Below, one piece after another: positions 1-7,097 of a DNA stretch of 8,537 nt. The translations under genes were made by a program, and so were the position numbers. The stretch's first letter is position 1. The number at the start of each line of letters is the position of its first letter. Below the pieces are notes generated by a model. The model was given only the letters and a program-made list of their open reading frames with translations. It searched no databases and was not told where the DNA came from. Source of the DNA: Spirochaetota bacterium (lineage in GTDB: Bacteria; Spirochaetota; Spirochaetia; Treponematales; Treponemataceae); assembly GCA_022704725.1 (NCBI GenBank), contig JAKJFV010000054.1:1-8537 (forward strand), read 5' to 3'.

Positions 1-3000
1 TTCGCCGTAAAAACTGCATATACAAGTGCTGCAGCCCATACAGCAAATTCTGTTCTTTCTTTATTTATCCAAAGAACATTATCATAAATATTCGCACCTA
101 GAATAATCGATGATTCGGGAGAACGTACAACTGCTTCAGAAACAAGATAAGCTGACATTTGAAGATCCTTTACCAAAATAGGATAATCGCAGAACTTAGT
201 GACCTCGAGCAGTGTTTTAAACACTTCATACATATCCCTTGAAGGTCTTCCTTGCTGTCCCTTGCAGTAGCTTTTTCACCAATAACGTCCCGTACAGAAT
301 ACAACAGAGTATAGGCTGTTAAAATTTCACTCATAAACGGATGGGCGAGCATTCCTTCATACAAAAAATTTGATAATGAAGATGTATTTTCAGATGTCTT
401 GCCGGAAGGCAAGCCTTTGCCCTGTGCAATCTCTGCAAATTTTACAAGATTTGTAAGACGCTTTTTAAAACGGTCCCATACAATTTCACTGCCGGCAGAG
501 AGTCCCGTCTGTTTTTTATCTAGGATTGAAGAAAATCCATAATTGCCTTCTATAAAACGAAGCAATGTTTCAAAATAGTGAATACCTGCTTTTTTAGACT
601 TCGTTAAAATTGTACTTAGCGGAACATCCTTTATTTTTTCGGTTTTCTTCCGTAATGCAGGAGTAAAAACAACTGCAATCTGATCAAAAAATTCTTTTGT
701 AGCAAAGAGTTTAAGGGCGCTGTATAATTCTTTGAGAAATACTTCTTTAAGAGCTATATCAATATCCATAACACCACGGCCGCTCAGATGGCTGCACAGA
801 AGAGCCCACTTGCCGGTTTCATCGTCTTTAACCTCGCTTATATTTACAAGCACCTGATACTCAAATCCGTTTAAGTGTACAAAAAGGCCATTTTCATAAA
901 TTTCTTTACTTGACCTTATAAACCAAAGGCCTGTCCTATGTTCCTGGAAGATGCAATAGGCGTTTGCCTCATTTGTTAATCCAACAGCCTGTGCAATTGT
1001 CTGCGTTTCAAAACGGCTTTCGCCGTCAGAATTTTTTACTGCAAACCTGCATGAATCCTTAATCCATCCGGAAGCCTGCGCGTAGACATTGTTATAGAAA
1101 ACGACAGCTCTTTCATCTTTAAAACGGTTGGAATAGGCAAAAATATTCTCATTAACACTGCCGTTATTCCACACATCATAAAATCTAAAGTTCTCGATCT
1201 CAGCAAAAAGATACCGTTTTTTCATAAGCGGAAAAATATCGCGGTCATGCCGATCTATTAAAATTTGATCAGGTGTTTCATCCCAATATGCCTTAGTGAA
1301 CTCCATGCCGTATTTTTCTGTAAACCCTTCGATCTGCCCGTGGCCGAACATGGGAAGCCCCGGCATCGTTACCATCAGGGTACAAACACCGAAATACTTA
1401 TCTTCCTTGCCGAACTGTGCAACAGCAGTTTCTTCATCAGGATTATTCATAAAATTTACAAAGCGCTTTAATACCTGGGGATCAAATTCGAGAGTATTTT
1501 TAACAGTAGAACGGTACTTTGAGTTTTCCTCTTTTTTGAGCATATTCATAAAGGCGCTGTTATATACACGGTGCATACCGAGCGTGCGTACAAAGTATCC
1601 TTCCATCATCCAAAATGCTTCTGCTAAAAGAAGGGTATCGGGTACTTCTGCAGCACAGCGGTCTACTACTTCCCGCCAGAACTCATTTGGAATACGCTTC
1701 TCAAATTCTTCATTTGAAAGAGCATGCTCTGCACGGCTTGCAATGTCTCCGCCCTGTCCAGGTTCCGGGTACCACAACCTCTTAATATGCTTTTTGGCCA
1801 AAACCATTGCCGCATCAAACCGGATAATCGGAAAATTCCGTGCCACCAGAAGAATTTTTTGAATAACCTCTTCTCTCGCCTCGGGATTAAGAAAGTCTAT
1901 TTGAGCGGTGTCATTCCAGGGAAGACCGGTTCCGTCATTCCCGTGGTAAATGTAGCGAGCCTGCCCGGAGGAATTATCGACACGCTTATACACAACAGCA
2001 CAATCGGTTTTATTATAGTAATTATCTTCCAGATATACTGATATTCGCGGATCCAGCGACAGATTTTGTCCGTTAAATGAGTAAGATGGAAAGGGACAAT
2101 CCCTCGACTGTAAGAACAAATCGGGCTTTTCTACTACCCATTTTGAATCAAGACCGGTGTGATTCGGCACCATGTCTGAAGCAAGCCGTATGCCGCGGTA
2201 CCAGAGCCGCTTCCGTAGATTATCCAGGGCTTCCCATCCGCCCAAACCCTGTGCTATGTCGTAATCATGAAGACTGTAGGCGCTCGCTGCAGCCTCACTG
2301 TTTCCGTTTATCTGTTTAATGCGTTTACTTCCCCATGAACGCTCCCATAAACCTATGAGCCACAGACCGGTAAAACCCTGCCGTGAAAGTGCGTCGAGTT
2401 CCGCATCAGGAATTTGATCGAGGGTTGTTATGTCTTTTTTGTATTTTTTTGTAAGCTGATCCAGCCACACAAGAACTGTTTTTGCCATGAGAACGACACG
2501 GGGCATCCATTCCCTGTCCGAGCTGAACCGCTCGTATTCATTCATTAAATAATCGTAATTATATGCTTCCATCGGGGGAGGTCCGGAAAAATTCCCGCTC
2601 CAGCCCGGTTTTTCTTCTTCCTGAATAAGATCTATGCCGGATAAAAGGCGAAGCAGCCATTCGCCGAGCAATGATCCCCAATGCTGCCTTATATAATCAA
2701 GCTGCCCTTTGAGACTATTGGGACTTGCAATCACAGGCTCTTTGAGCATGCTTATAAGATCAGTCTTATTGGGTCCAAAAAGAGGCTGCTTAACAAAAAA
2801 AGCTTTAATCTCTGTCCACGCTTTAGCATACGATGCATTTTTCTCAAGATGTTCATTTGAAAACAGCATTGAAAAAGGATCAAAGGCAGGATTTTCATTT
2901 GCAAGATGCAGCAGGCACAATTCTTCCAGAACACTCACTTTGTTAAGTACTGCTTTAGAATCTGACGCATTTCCCTTTTTTGCATTGCCCGAAAGTATGT

Positions 3001-3508
3001 CCGCTGCAGAAGAACGGCCATCTAAATATTCCTCTGCGCTCATCTTTCCCTTATAAACAGGAAGCGGCGGAAACTCTTCTACAAAGGCCAGAAGCAGACC
3101 GGTTAATTTTTCCTCTCCAAGTTTCTTTTCTAAGGCAGTATAGAGTTCTTCAAATGCTTTCGGATTTTCCTGTTTTCTAAATAAAAAACAAACATAGTGA
3201 AAAATTTCATCTATGAGGGACACAGCATTAAGTTGCCCTGCCTTTATCATCCGGCTGCCTTCTAAAAGCGGATCAAAAAGATCATTAATTTTTTTTGCAA
3301 ATACACGAACCTGCTTAAAATTTGTAAGAACAACATTCCCCGAAGAAGCAAATAGAGGCTCATCAAAACTGCATTTTTCACGAATAGAACGGCAGATATG
3401 GAATTCCATTAAAGGATTTGTTTCGATCGTCCGGCAAAAGTTTTCAGCCGCATTTTGCGCCAAAGCGGAGGACCTGTCTGTAAAAGCTGTTTCAAATAGT
3501 TTCTTCAT
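1..3508 (-). CDS. Large GH13 alpha-amylase-family protein, frameshifted near its C-terminus and cut by the window edge
   Basis: Probable cytoplasmic enzyme acting on alpha-1,4-glucans; no signal peptide or membrane segment is seen. Residues 1-330 form a helical N-terminal region I cannot assign. The GH13 barrel spans about 340-770: region I DMVPNHT (D445, N449, H450), region II IIRFD (nucleophile D565), region III LLAEAF (acid/base E630), region IV NNPDE (stabiliser D691, with P690 where most GH13 enzymes have His), then GHGQIEGF at 722-729. A long C-terminal region follows. The open frame from 3508 stops at 170 after 1112 residues, but the ending is spurious: from 239 down to 3 the neighbouring frame codes 79 sensible residues without a stop, including DNVLWINKE. 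ATG 3508 is supported by AAGGAAAG just upstream and by overlap with the malQ stop. From memory, related proteins are about 1100-1200 residues in spirochaetes and Chloroflexi. The exact substrate is unknown. GH13 membership is very secure; intactness is doubtful. Confidence 0.9.
235..241 (-). other. Frameshift site (apparent one-base deletion) in the GH13 gene
   Basis: Read on the minus strand, the frame runs through ...SKEDLQ (Q codon 241-239) and then degenerates to GICMKC and a stop at 170. Shifting back by one base at CAAGGGAT gives RDMYEVFKTLLEV and a stop-free run to the window edge. One missing base, an A giving CAAAGGG or a G giving CAAGGGG, would restore the frame. The alternative frame is closed just upstream by a TGA in GGTGAAAA, so the switch must lie between about 280 and 235. 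The short homopolymers suit an assembly or sequencing error as well as a real mutation. Confidence 0.88.
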
Positions 3509-3520
3509 TATTCTTTCCTT
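3508..3520 (-). promoter_or_regulatory. Ribosome binding site and TAATG stop-start overlap joining malQ to the GH13 gene
   Basis: The minus strand reads AAGGAAAGAATAATGAAG. The malQ stop TAA shares its last A with the ATG of the GH13 gene, and the SD AAGGA lies 7 nt before that ATG, inside the last malQ codons. This is a classic translational-coupling arrangement, implying one mRNA and matched synthesis of the two enzymes. Confidence 0.85.
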
Positions 3521-5490
3521 GTATGCATATCTGCAATCTCATTGATTGCTTTGTGTAAAGGCACATTAGCAGCAAGCTCCTCTATTAAACAGGGAAGCCT
3601 GTACGTCCAGTTAAATTCTGTAACAGAACCGGGAATATTTACACGCTCGGATTGAGGATCAGGAGCATAGTATTCTGCACATAAAGCTAAAAAGTCCTGT
3701 ACAGGATGAATGCACAAAGCGCTCGCTGCGCGGGCTGCCTGTCCTAAAAGATACCGTGCAGTTTCGGGGTTGTACTGACCCAAAACAACATTGTTCGGAG
3801 ACGGAAAGGCTGCATAAAAATCGCGGGCATCGCTTTCTGTAAGCCACCAAAGACGTAATGTCGAAGAATCATGAACAGAGGTGGAGGCGACACTCAGTTC
3901 AGGATAACTGCTGAACGGAATAAAGGGCTGACCGTAATCATGCCAGGCTCTATGCCACCGTATAACCCTTAATCCGTAAATACCTAAATCCTCAAGAACA
4001 TGGGGAACAGAGTCCGGCAGGGCGCCCAGATCTTCTGCACAAGGCGTCATCCCGCCAACATCTTTAAGGGCGCTAAGCAGGGTTCTAGCCTGTTTTTCCC
4101 AAAGATGTTCCATCTCATATTTTTTATCGTCGAAAATCCGGCCAAGTTTTTCCTGCATTGTTCTATCCAGCGATTTCCATGCAGCCGAATCCTGGTAAAT
4201 CCATGAAGGAGAATAGAAATCTTTTCCAAGACAGATAAGGCATCGGTCCCGCCAGTGCTGTGCAAGTTTCTCTTTTACAGGATGAGGAAGGCTGCTTTCC
4301 CAAATATCCCTGTCGCCGCGGATACTGGTTTTAAAAACCCACAGCTCCTCATTACCCAAGCGGTCCATTATTGTTGAAAGGAGTCCGTGAGTACCTAAAT
4401 AATCATTATTATTAACATCTTCTATAGAGCGGGTTGGTACGTGGGGCAGGCTGAGCCAGCGGATTTGATCGCCTGAAAAACCTGCATCATTAAGTTCTTT
4501 TTTTGTAATGTTCTTATTCGGCAGCGGGAAACCGCAAGATGCAGTACATTCATACTCACCCGCAGCCCAAATTCTAAAAAAGCCCAGTACATGATCTATG
4601 CGGAACATTGTGTAATAGCGCGAAGAAACAAGGAGGCGCTTTTTCCACCAGGAATAATCATCCTTTGCAAGAGATTCCCAGTTATAAATGGGGAAACCCC
4701 AATTTTGACCGACAGGATTCGGTCCGTCGGGAGGAGAACCGGCACGCAGGCTTTGAATAAAAAACTGAGGATACGCCCACGCATCGCTTGAATCCTCATT
4801 CATCATAATTGGAATATCACCTTTTAGTGCAATACCTAAAGACTTGCAGTAATTAGAAGCTTTTGCAAACTGCTCATCAAGTCTCATCTGAACCCACGCA
4901 TAAAACAAGAGATCTTCCTGCAAAACGGGAGTTTCCCAGACCTTCGTAATCTGTTCAAGAGATGGATTGGTAAAGGTTTTCCATTGCTTCCATGAAGCTT
5001 CGTTATTCTGCATTTTGTAATAAGAAAAAACTGCATATACCTTAATCCATTCATTACCAGCTATCCATGATGCGAGTTCGGAAGAAGATATAATGGATTC
5101 TTTTTTGCTTGAAAAAATTGACCGGAGTAAAGATATTTTTTCTTTTCTAACTAATGCATAAGAAAAACGTGCATCAGACTCATGTTTTTTTCTTAGAACT
5201 TCAGTTTTTTTACCTCCATCACTGAGAGGATCAAATTCCGGCAAAGCCGTTAGACTAATATACATAGGGTGCAGAGCAAAGGCCGACAAGGCGCTGTAAG
5301 GGGAGCTTTCTGTACCGGTGTCGTTAACCGGTAAAATTTGTATAATGGATAATCCTGATTTCTTGCAAAAATCGGCAAAGGGTATAAGGTCTAAAAACTC
5401 GCCGCACATAAGGCTGCTTTTTGTACGCAATGCACTTACAGGGACTGCCGTTCCGGTTTTTCTTTCTAAAGAAGATATCTCACTGGCCAT
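3508..5490 (-). CDS. malQ: 4-alpha-glucanotransferase (amylomaltase, GH77), with a long insertion in the catalytic domain
   Basis: Disproportionating enzyme that moves alpha-1,4-glucan segments between maltooligosaccharides and releases glucose; cytoplasmic. The 660 residues start directly in the GH77 barrel: GEFLDL (30-35), ILPVNDTG (52-59) with SSPYSALSAFALHP just after, and the acceptor-loop motif GQNWGFP (261-267). Catalytic residues by family motif are nucleophile D299 (RIDH), acid/base E486 (CAEDLG) and stabiliser D541 (SVHD). The spacing E486-D541 matches short amylomaltases, but D299-E486 is 187 residues against 47 in Thermus MalQ, so about 140 residues (roughly 320-470) are inserted, as in plant DPE2-type enzymes. 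No N-terminal starch-binding modules are present. ATG 5490 has AGGAG 8 nt upstream. It overlaps the GH13 gene by one base and starts 86 bp after the radical SAM gene. The assignment is secure; fine specificity is inferred. Confidence 0.96.
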   Translation of the reverse strand: MASEISSLERKTGTAVPVSALRTKSSLMCGEFLDLIPFADFCKKSGLSIIQILPVNDTGTESSPYSALSAFALHPMYISLTALPEFDPLSDGGKKTEVLRKKHESDARFSYALVRKEKISLLRSIFSSKKESIISSSELASWIAGNEWIKVYAVFSYYKMQNNEASWKQWKTFTNPSLEQITKVWETPVLQEDLLFYAWVQMRLDEQFAKASNYCKSLGIALKGDIPIMMNEDSSDAWAYPQFFIQSLRAGSPPDGPNPVGQNWGFPIYNWESLAKDDYSWWKKRLLVSSRYYTMFRIDHVLGFFRIWAAGEYECTASCGFPLPNKNITKKELNDAGFSGDQIRWLSLPHVPTRSIEDVNNNDYLGTHGLLSTIMDRLGNEELWVFKTSIRGDRDIWESSLPHPVKEKLAQHWRDRCLICLGKDFYSPSWIYQDSAAWKSLDRTMQEKLGRIFDDKKYEMEHLWEKQARTLLSALKDVGGMTPCAEDLGALPDSVPHVLEDLGIYGLRVIRWHRAWHDYGQPFIPFSSYPELSVASTSVHDSSTLRLWWLTESDARDFYAAFPSPNNVVLGQYNPETARYLLGQAARAASALCIHPVQDFLALCAEYYAPDPQSERVNIPGSVTEFNWTYRLPCLIEELAANVPLHKAINEIADMHTRKE

Positions 5491-5496
5491 ACGGAA

Positions 5497-5503
5497 CTCT
5501 CCT
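5497..5503 (-). promoter_or_regulatory. Ribosome binding site of malQ
   Basis: The minus strand shows AGGAGAG ending 6 nt before ATG 5490 (core AGGAG 8 nt before). It supports this start for malQ and contrasts with the missing SD of the neighbouring radical SAM gene and era. Confidence 0.8.
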
Positions 5504-5541
5504 AACTATTTTTTTACTTAGAGCACAATTCTCCGTTTATC

Positions 5542-5570
5542 AGTATATCATAGTTTGCGCAATATTTCTA
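5542..5570 (-). promoter_or_regulatory. malQ: Possible promoter in front of malQ
   Basis: The 86-bp gap between the radical SAM stop and malQ contains overlapping -10-like hexamers TATACT (5542-5547) and TATGAT just upstream, but only a weak T-rich -35 region. A transcript would begin near 5535 and have a leader of about 45 nt before malQ. Independent malQ transcription is possible, as is read-through from the radical SAM gene. No terminator hairpin is visible in the gap. Confidence 0.35.
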
Positions 5571-5576
5571 AAAAAC

Positions 5577-6602
5577 TCAGCTAAGAAAACCGTTTTTCCA
5601 GTGCCATACGGGCTTTGCCAATGCATTTGAAAACGGCTGCACTGCATTAAAATCGGGAAGCCAGTCGGTATCAGATGTTAATTCCTGATAAAAAACCTGT
5701 TCAAATTCATAAGAGTTTATAAGAGAAATAATGCTGGAAAATTCTGTTTCATTAAGAAGTCTATTTTGAAAGCTTGAAAGTGAAGTACAGCGTTCGCACT
5801 GCTCAGTTTTTGTATACAGTTCATCGGGAGAAGGAACCGGTGTATACTGGGTCATCAGCGATAAATACGCCTTTCCGTCTAAATGCTTTTTAAACCAGTC
5901 GAGGACTAGAACGGTGTCATCAAGCCTGCCGGGAAGTATAAGATGGCGGACAACGGTTCCCGAAAGCATTTTATCAATGAGGTTTCCCTCCTTGTCCTTT
6001 TTCTGTGTGAATGACAGAATCTTATTGTCAGCCATCCAGCGGACTGCCTTTTTAGCATACTTCGGATAATCTTCAGCCTTGAACACAGCTTCACTTATAA
6101 TAGGATTAAGCGTCTTTAGATCGGGAAGCCAAAGGTCAACAAGCCCGTCAAGCATGGAAAGGGTTTCCACTGTTTCGTATGCAGAAGAATTCCAGCACAC
6201 AGGAATTATGAGCCCTTTCTTTTTTGCATTTTCCAGGCCGAGTGCAATTGACGGAACGGCATGAGAACCGGTTACAATATTTATATTTTCTGCCCCCGCA
6301 TCCTGAAGAACAAGGCATATACGGGCAAATTCTTCTATAGATACGGGCGAGCCCATCTCTTTTTGCGAAATCTGATAATTCTGACAGAACGCACAGCGAA
6401 GGCTGCATCCTGTAATAAAAATTGTTCCAGATCCTCCAGAGGCAGTTATTGGAGGCTCTTCTCCAAAATGGAGTCCCGCAGAAGCTATACGTAAATCTGA
6501 AGTTTCTCTGCAAAAACCCTTTACACCCATTGTACGGGGAACTCCGCAAAAACGGGGACAGAGAGTGCAGTCATTATAGAAATTAAGTGAAGGTACTGAC
6601 AT
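5577..6602 (-). CDS. PflX-type radical SAM protein (COG1313-like, pyruvate formate-lyase-activating-enzyme related)
   Basis: Iron-sulfur radical SAM protein of 341 residues; the true reaction of this family is not established, and the name only reflects similarity to PFL-activating enzymes. The radical SAM cluster motif CSLRCAFC gives C66, C70 and C73, preceded by the glycine-rich SGGSGTIFITG. A second cysteine set lies at the N-terminus (C12, C15, C19, C31) and a CxxC at C269/C272, possible auxiliary metal sites. SLMTQYTPV (248-256) and the ending DWLPDFNAVQPF (313-324) are, from memory, typical of COG1313. ATG 6602 precedes the cysteine set closely, so it is the natural start, but no SD is visible; a -10-like TATTCT sits 7 nt upstream, so the message may be leaderless. 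A strong terminator ends 28 nt upstream of the ATG. It lies 86 bp before malQ, with no obvious functional tie to glucan metabolism. Confidence 0.9.
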   Translation of the reverse strand: MSVPSLNFYNDCTLCPRFCGVPRTMGVKGFCRETSDLRIASAGLHFGEEPPITASGGSGTIFITGCSLRCAFCQNYQISQKEMGSPVSIEEFARICLVLQDAGAENINIVTGSHAVPSIALGLENAKKKGLIIPVCWNSSAYETVETLSMLDGLVDLWLPDLKTLNPIISEAVFKAEDYPKYAKKAVRWMADNKILSFTQKKDKEGNLIDKMLSGTVVRHLILPGRLDDTVLVLDWFKKHLDGKAYLSLMTQYTPVPSPDELYTKTEQCERCTSLSSFQNRLLNETEFSSIISLINSYEFEQVFYQELTSDTDWLPDFNAVQPFSNALAKPVWHWKNGFLS

Positions 6603-6609
6603 TGAAAAA

Positions 6610-6615
6610 AGAATA
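6610..6615 (-). promoter_or_regulatory. Possible -10 element for leaderless transcription of the radical SAM gene
   Basis: The minus strand reads TATTCT followed by 7 nt (TTTTTCA) and ATG 6602. A start at the usual distance from a -10 box would put +1 at or next to the A of the ATG. No SD is present, and the -35 position falls in the T-tract of the preceding terminator. The match is modest in AT-rich DNA. Confidence 0.3.
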
Positions 6616-6629
6616 CACTATTTTGAGCA

Positions 6630-6656
6630 TAAAAAAAAGCCGGCCTGTCGCCGGCT
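6630..6656 (-). terminator. Strong intrinsic terminator between the structured RNA region and the radical SAM gene
   Basis: On the minus strand AGCCGGC, a 5-nt GACAG loop and GCCGGCT form a perfect 7-bp GC-rich stem followed at once by a run of eight or nine T. The T-run is only on this strand, so it stops leftward transcription coming from about 6660-6970. It ends 28 nt before ATG 6602, so it either closes an independent RNA or acts as an attenuator for the radical SAM gene. Confidence 0.9.
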
Positions 6657-6734
6657 TATATTGACCGCGAGTTTTTTTCTACTCTACAACGGTCGATCTT
6701 TATTATCCTGTTCCATACGGAACAGGGAAAGGGT

Positions 6735-6782
6735 CTAGTTTTTTGCTCCTTTCGGAGCATGTATTTCAGGCGGATTATCCAT
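6735..6782 (-). CDS. Tiny ORF, 15 codons, with a strong SD
   Basis: ATG 6782 opens a 15-residue frame (MDNPPEIHAPKGAKN) ending in TAG. It is preceded by a near-ideal SD, AGGAGG, 5 nt upstream (6788-6793). The start overlaps the end of the previous tiny ORF in the form ATGGATAA, suggesting coupling. The second half of the frame runs through the GAAA-tetraloop hairpin, so translation would unfold it. I know no homologue. It could be a leader peptide, a small protein, or chance in a GGA-rich RNA. Confidence 0.25.
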   Translation of the reverse strand: MDNPPEIHAPKGAKN

Positions 6783-6822
6783 AACGGCCTCCTGCAGCTT
6801 TTACATAAATAAGACTCGACAT
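6775..6822 (-). CDS. Tiny ORF, 15 codons, overlapping the next one
   Basis: ATG 6822 opens a 15-residue frame (MSSLIYVKAAGGRYG) ending in TAA at 6775. GAGGA lies 8 nt upstream (6831-6835). Its last codons contain the SD of the following tiny ORF and overlap it by 8 nt. The equal lengths and overlapping stop-start resemble coupled leader peptides, but nothing else supports expression and no family is recognised. Confidence 0.22.
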   Translation of the reverse strand: MSSLIYVKAAGGRYG

Positions 6823-6974
6823 TGCTCAAGTCCTCAAGTATATAGAGTGTGTGATTATTGCTGATACCTCCTAAGGGTCCCATAATCTTAACACTCTTCA
6901 CAAGCCTGGTAAGCTGTAACTCCTCATTCATAATCGAATGTTTTCTGTTACTTAACTCCCGCTCACCTAGGTAT

Positions 6975-7002
6975 ATGCTACCATAGATTTGAAATTTTGC
7001 AA
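6975..7002 (-). promoter_or_regulatory. Candidate promoter of the structured RNA
   Basis: The minus strand has TTGCAA (7002-6997), 16 nt, then TAGCAT (6980-6975) preceded by TG, an extended -10 context. Each box matches consensus at 4 of 6 positions. The predicted start near 6968 falls 3-4 nt before the 5' arm of the closing helix, which supports it. TATACC and TATGGT nearby are alternative -10 boxes. Confidence 0.4.
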
Positions 7003-7030
7003 GAGGTACAAAAGCGAATTTTACAAATAT

Positions 7031-7059
7031 TTTTCATTAGTTTGTATATGAACTATAGA
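7031..7059 (+). promoter_or_regulatory. era: Candidate sigma-70 type promoter of era
   Basis: TTTTCA (7031-7036), a 17-nt spacer and TATAGA (7054-7059) would start transcription near 7066, giving a short T-rich leader of about 30 nt with no SD before ATG 7098. It competes with the leaderless alternative at 7085-7090. Confidence 0.4.
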
Positions 7060-7084
7060 CCTACCGCAAGTTTCTTTTTTATTG

Positions 7085-7090
7085 TATAGT
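7085..7090 (+). promoter_or_regulatory. era: Possible -10 element for leaderless era mRNA
   Basis: TATAGT lies exactly 7 nt before ATG 7098, so a transcript using it would begin at or next to the start codon. There is no SD. The -35 position carries no good match (around TACCGC, 7062-7067). Confidence 0.35.
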
Positions 7091-7097
7091 AATCTTC

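Larger units (their letters stand above)
6630..6968 (-). ncRNA. Candidate structured RNA (free sRNA or attenuator leader), about 340 nt
   Basis: This stretch lacks a convincing ordinary gene but is bounded by a candidate promoter (6975-7002) and a strong terminator. Read on the minus strand, the 5' segment GAGCGGGAGTT (6964-6954) can pair with AACTCGCGGTC (6673-6663) in 9 of 11 positions, closing the whole RNA. Internal hairpins include CATTC/GAATG (about 6925-6940), a 6-bp stem with a GAAA tetraloop (6744-6759) and a perfect 8-bp stem CCTGTTCC/GGAACAGG with a 4-nt loop (6707-6726). A local stem GACCG/CGGTC near 6663-6696 competes with the closing helix. I could not match it to RNase P, tmRNA, SRP or 6S RNA, nor to T-box, TPP, SAM or other riboswitch signatures. 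GGA occurs ten times, so CsrA binding is a speculative option. Existence as a transcript is inferred, not shown. Confidence 0.45.

Noticed and set aside
230..285. Programmed -1 ribosomal frameshift in the GH13 gene
   Set aside because: No X-XXY-YYZ slippery heptamer in the proper frame, and no obvious stimulatory structure; a simple indel or sequence error fits better.
1296..1862. 188-residue plus-strand open frame opposite the GH13 gene
   Set aside because: It lies entirely antisense to the catalytic barrel, whose conserved GH13 motifs fix the true frame; composition is that of a shadow frame.
6148..6549. 133-residue minus-strand open frame inside the radical SAM gene
   Set aside because: It is an alternative frame of the same strand over the cysteine-motif region; the 341-residue frame carries the family motifs.
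6663..6760. T-box or other known riboswitch before the radical SAM gene
   Set aside because: No AGGGTGGNACCGCG T-box, no TPP CTGAGA, and no SAM, cobalamin or lysine core sequences found on reading; only the general leader-terminator layout fits.
6656..6931. 91-residue minus-strand open frame beginning MNEELQLTRL
   Set aside because: No SD before its ATG, no recognisable family, and a basic, Cys/Arg-rich second half of the kind produced by reading a GGA-rich structured RNA; it also crosses strong hairpins. A chance open frame inside the candidate RNA is more likely.
6630..6968. RNase P RNA, tmRNA, SRP RNA or 6S RNA
   Set aside because: The GAGGAAAGTCCGGGC-type P RNA core, the tRNA-like ends with CCA and an ALAA tag, and the SRP GGAAG loop are absent; the fold I can see is multi-hairpin rather than the single long rod of 6S RNA.
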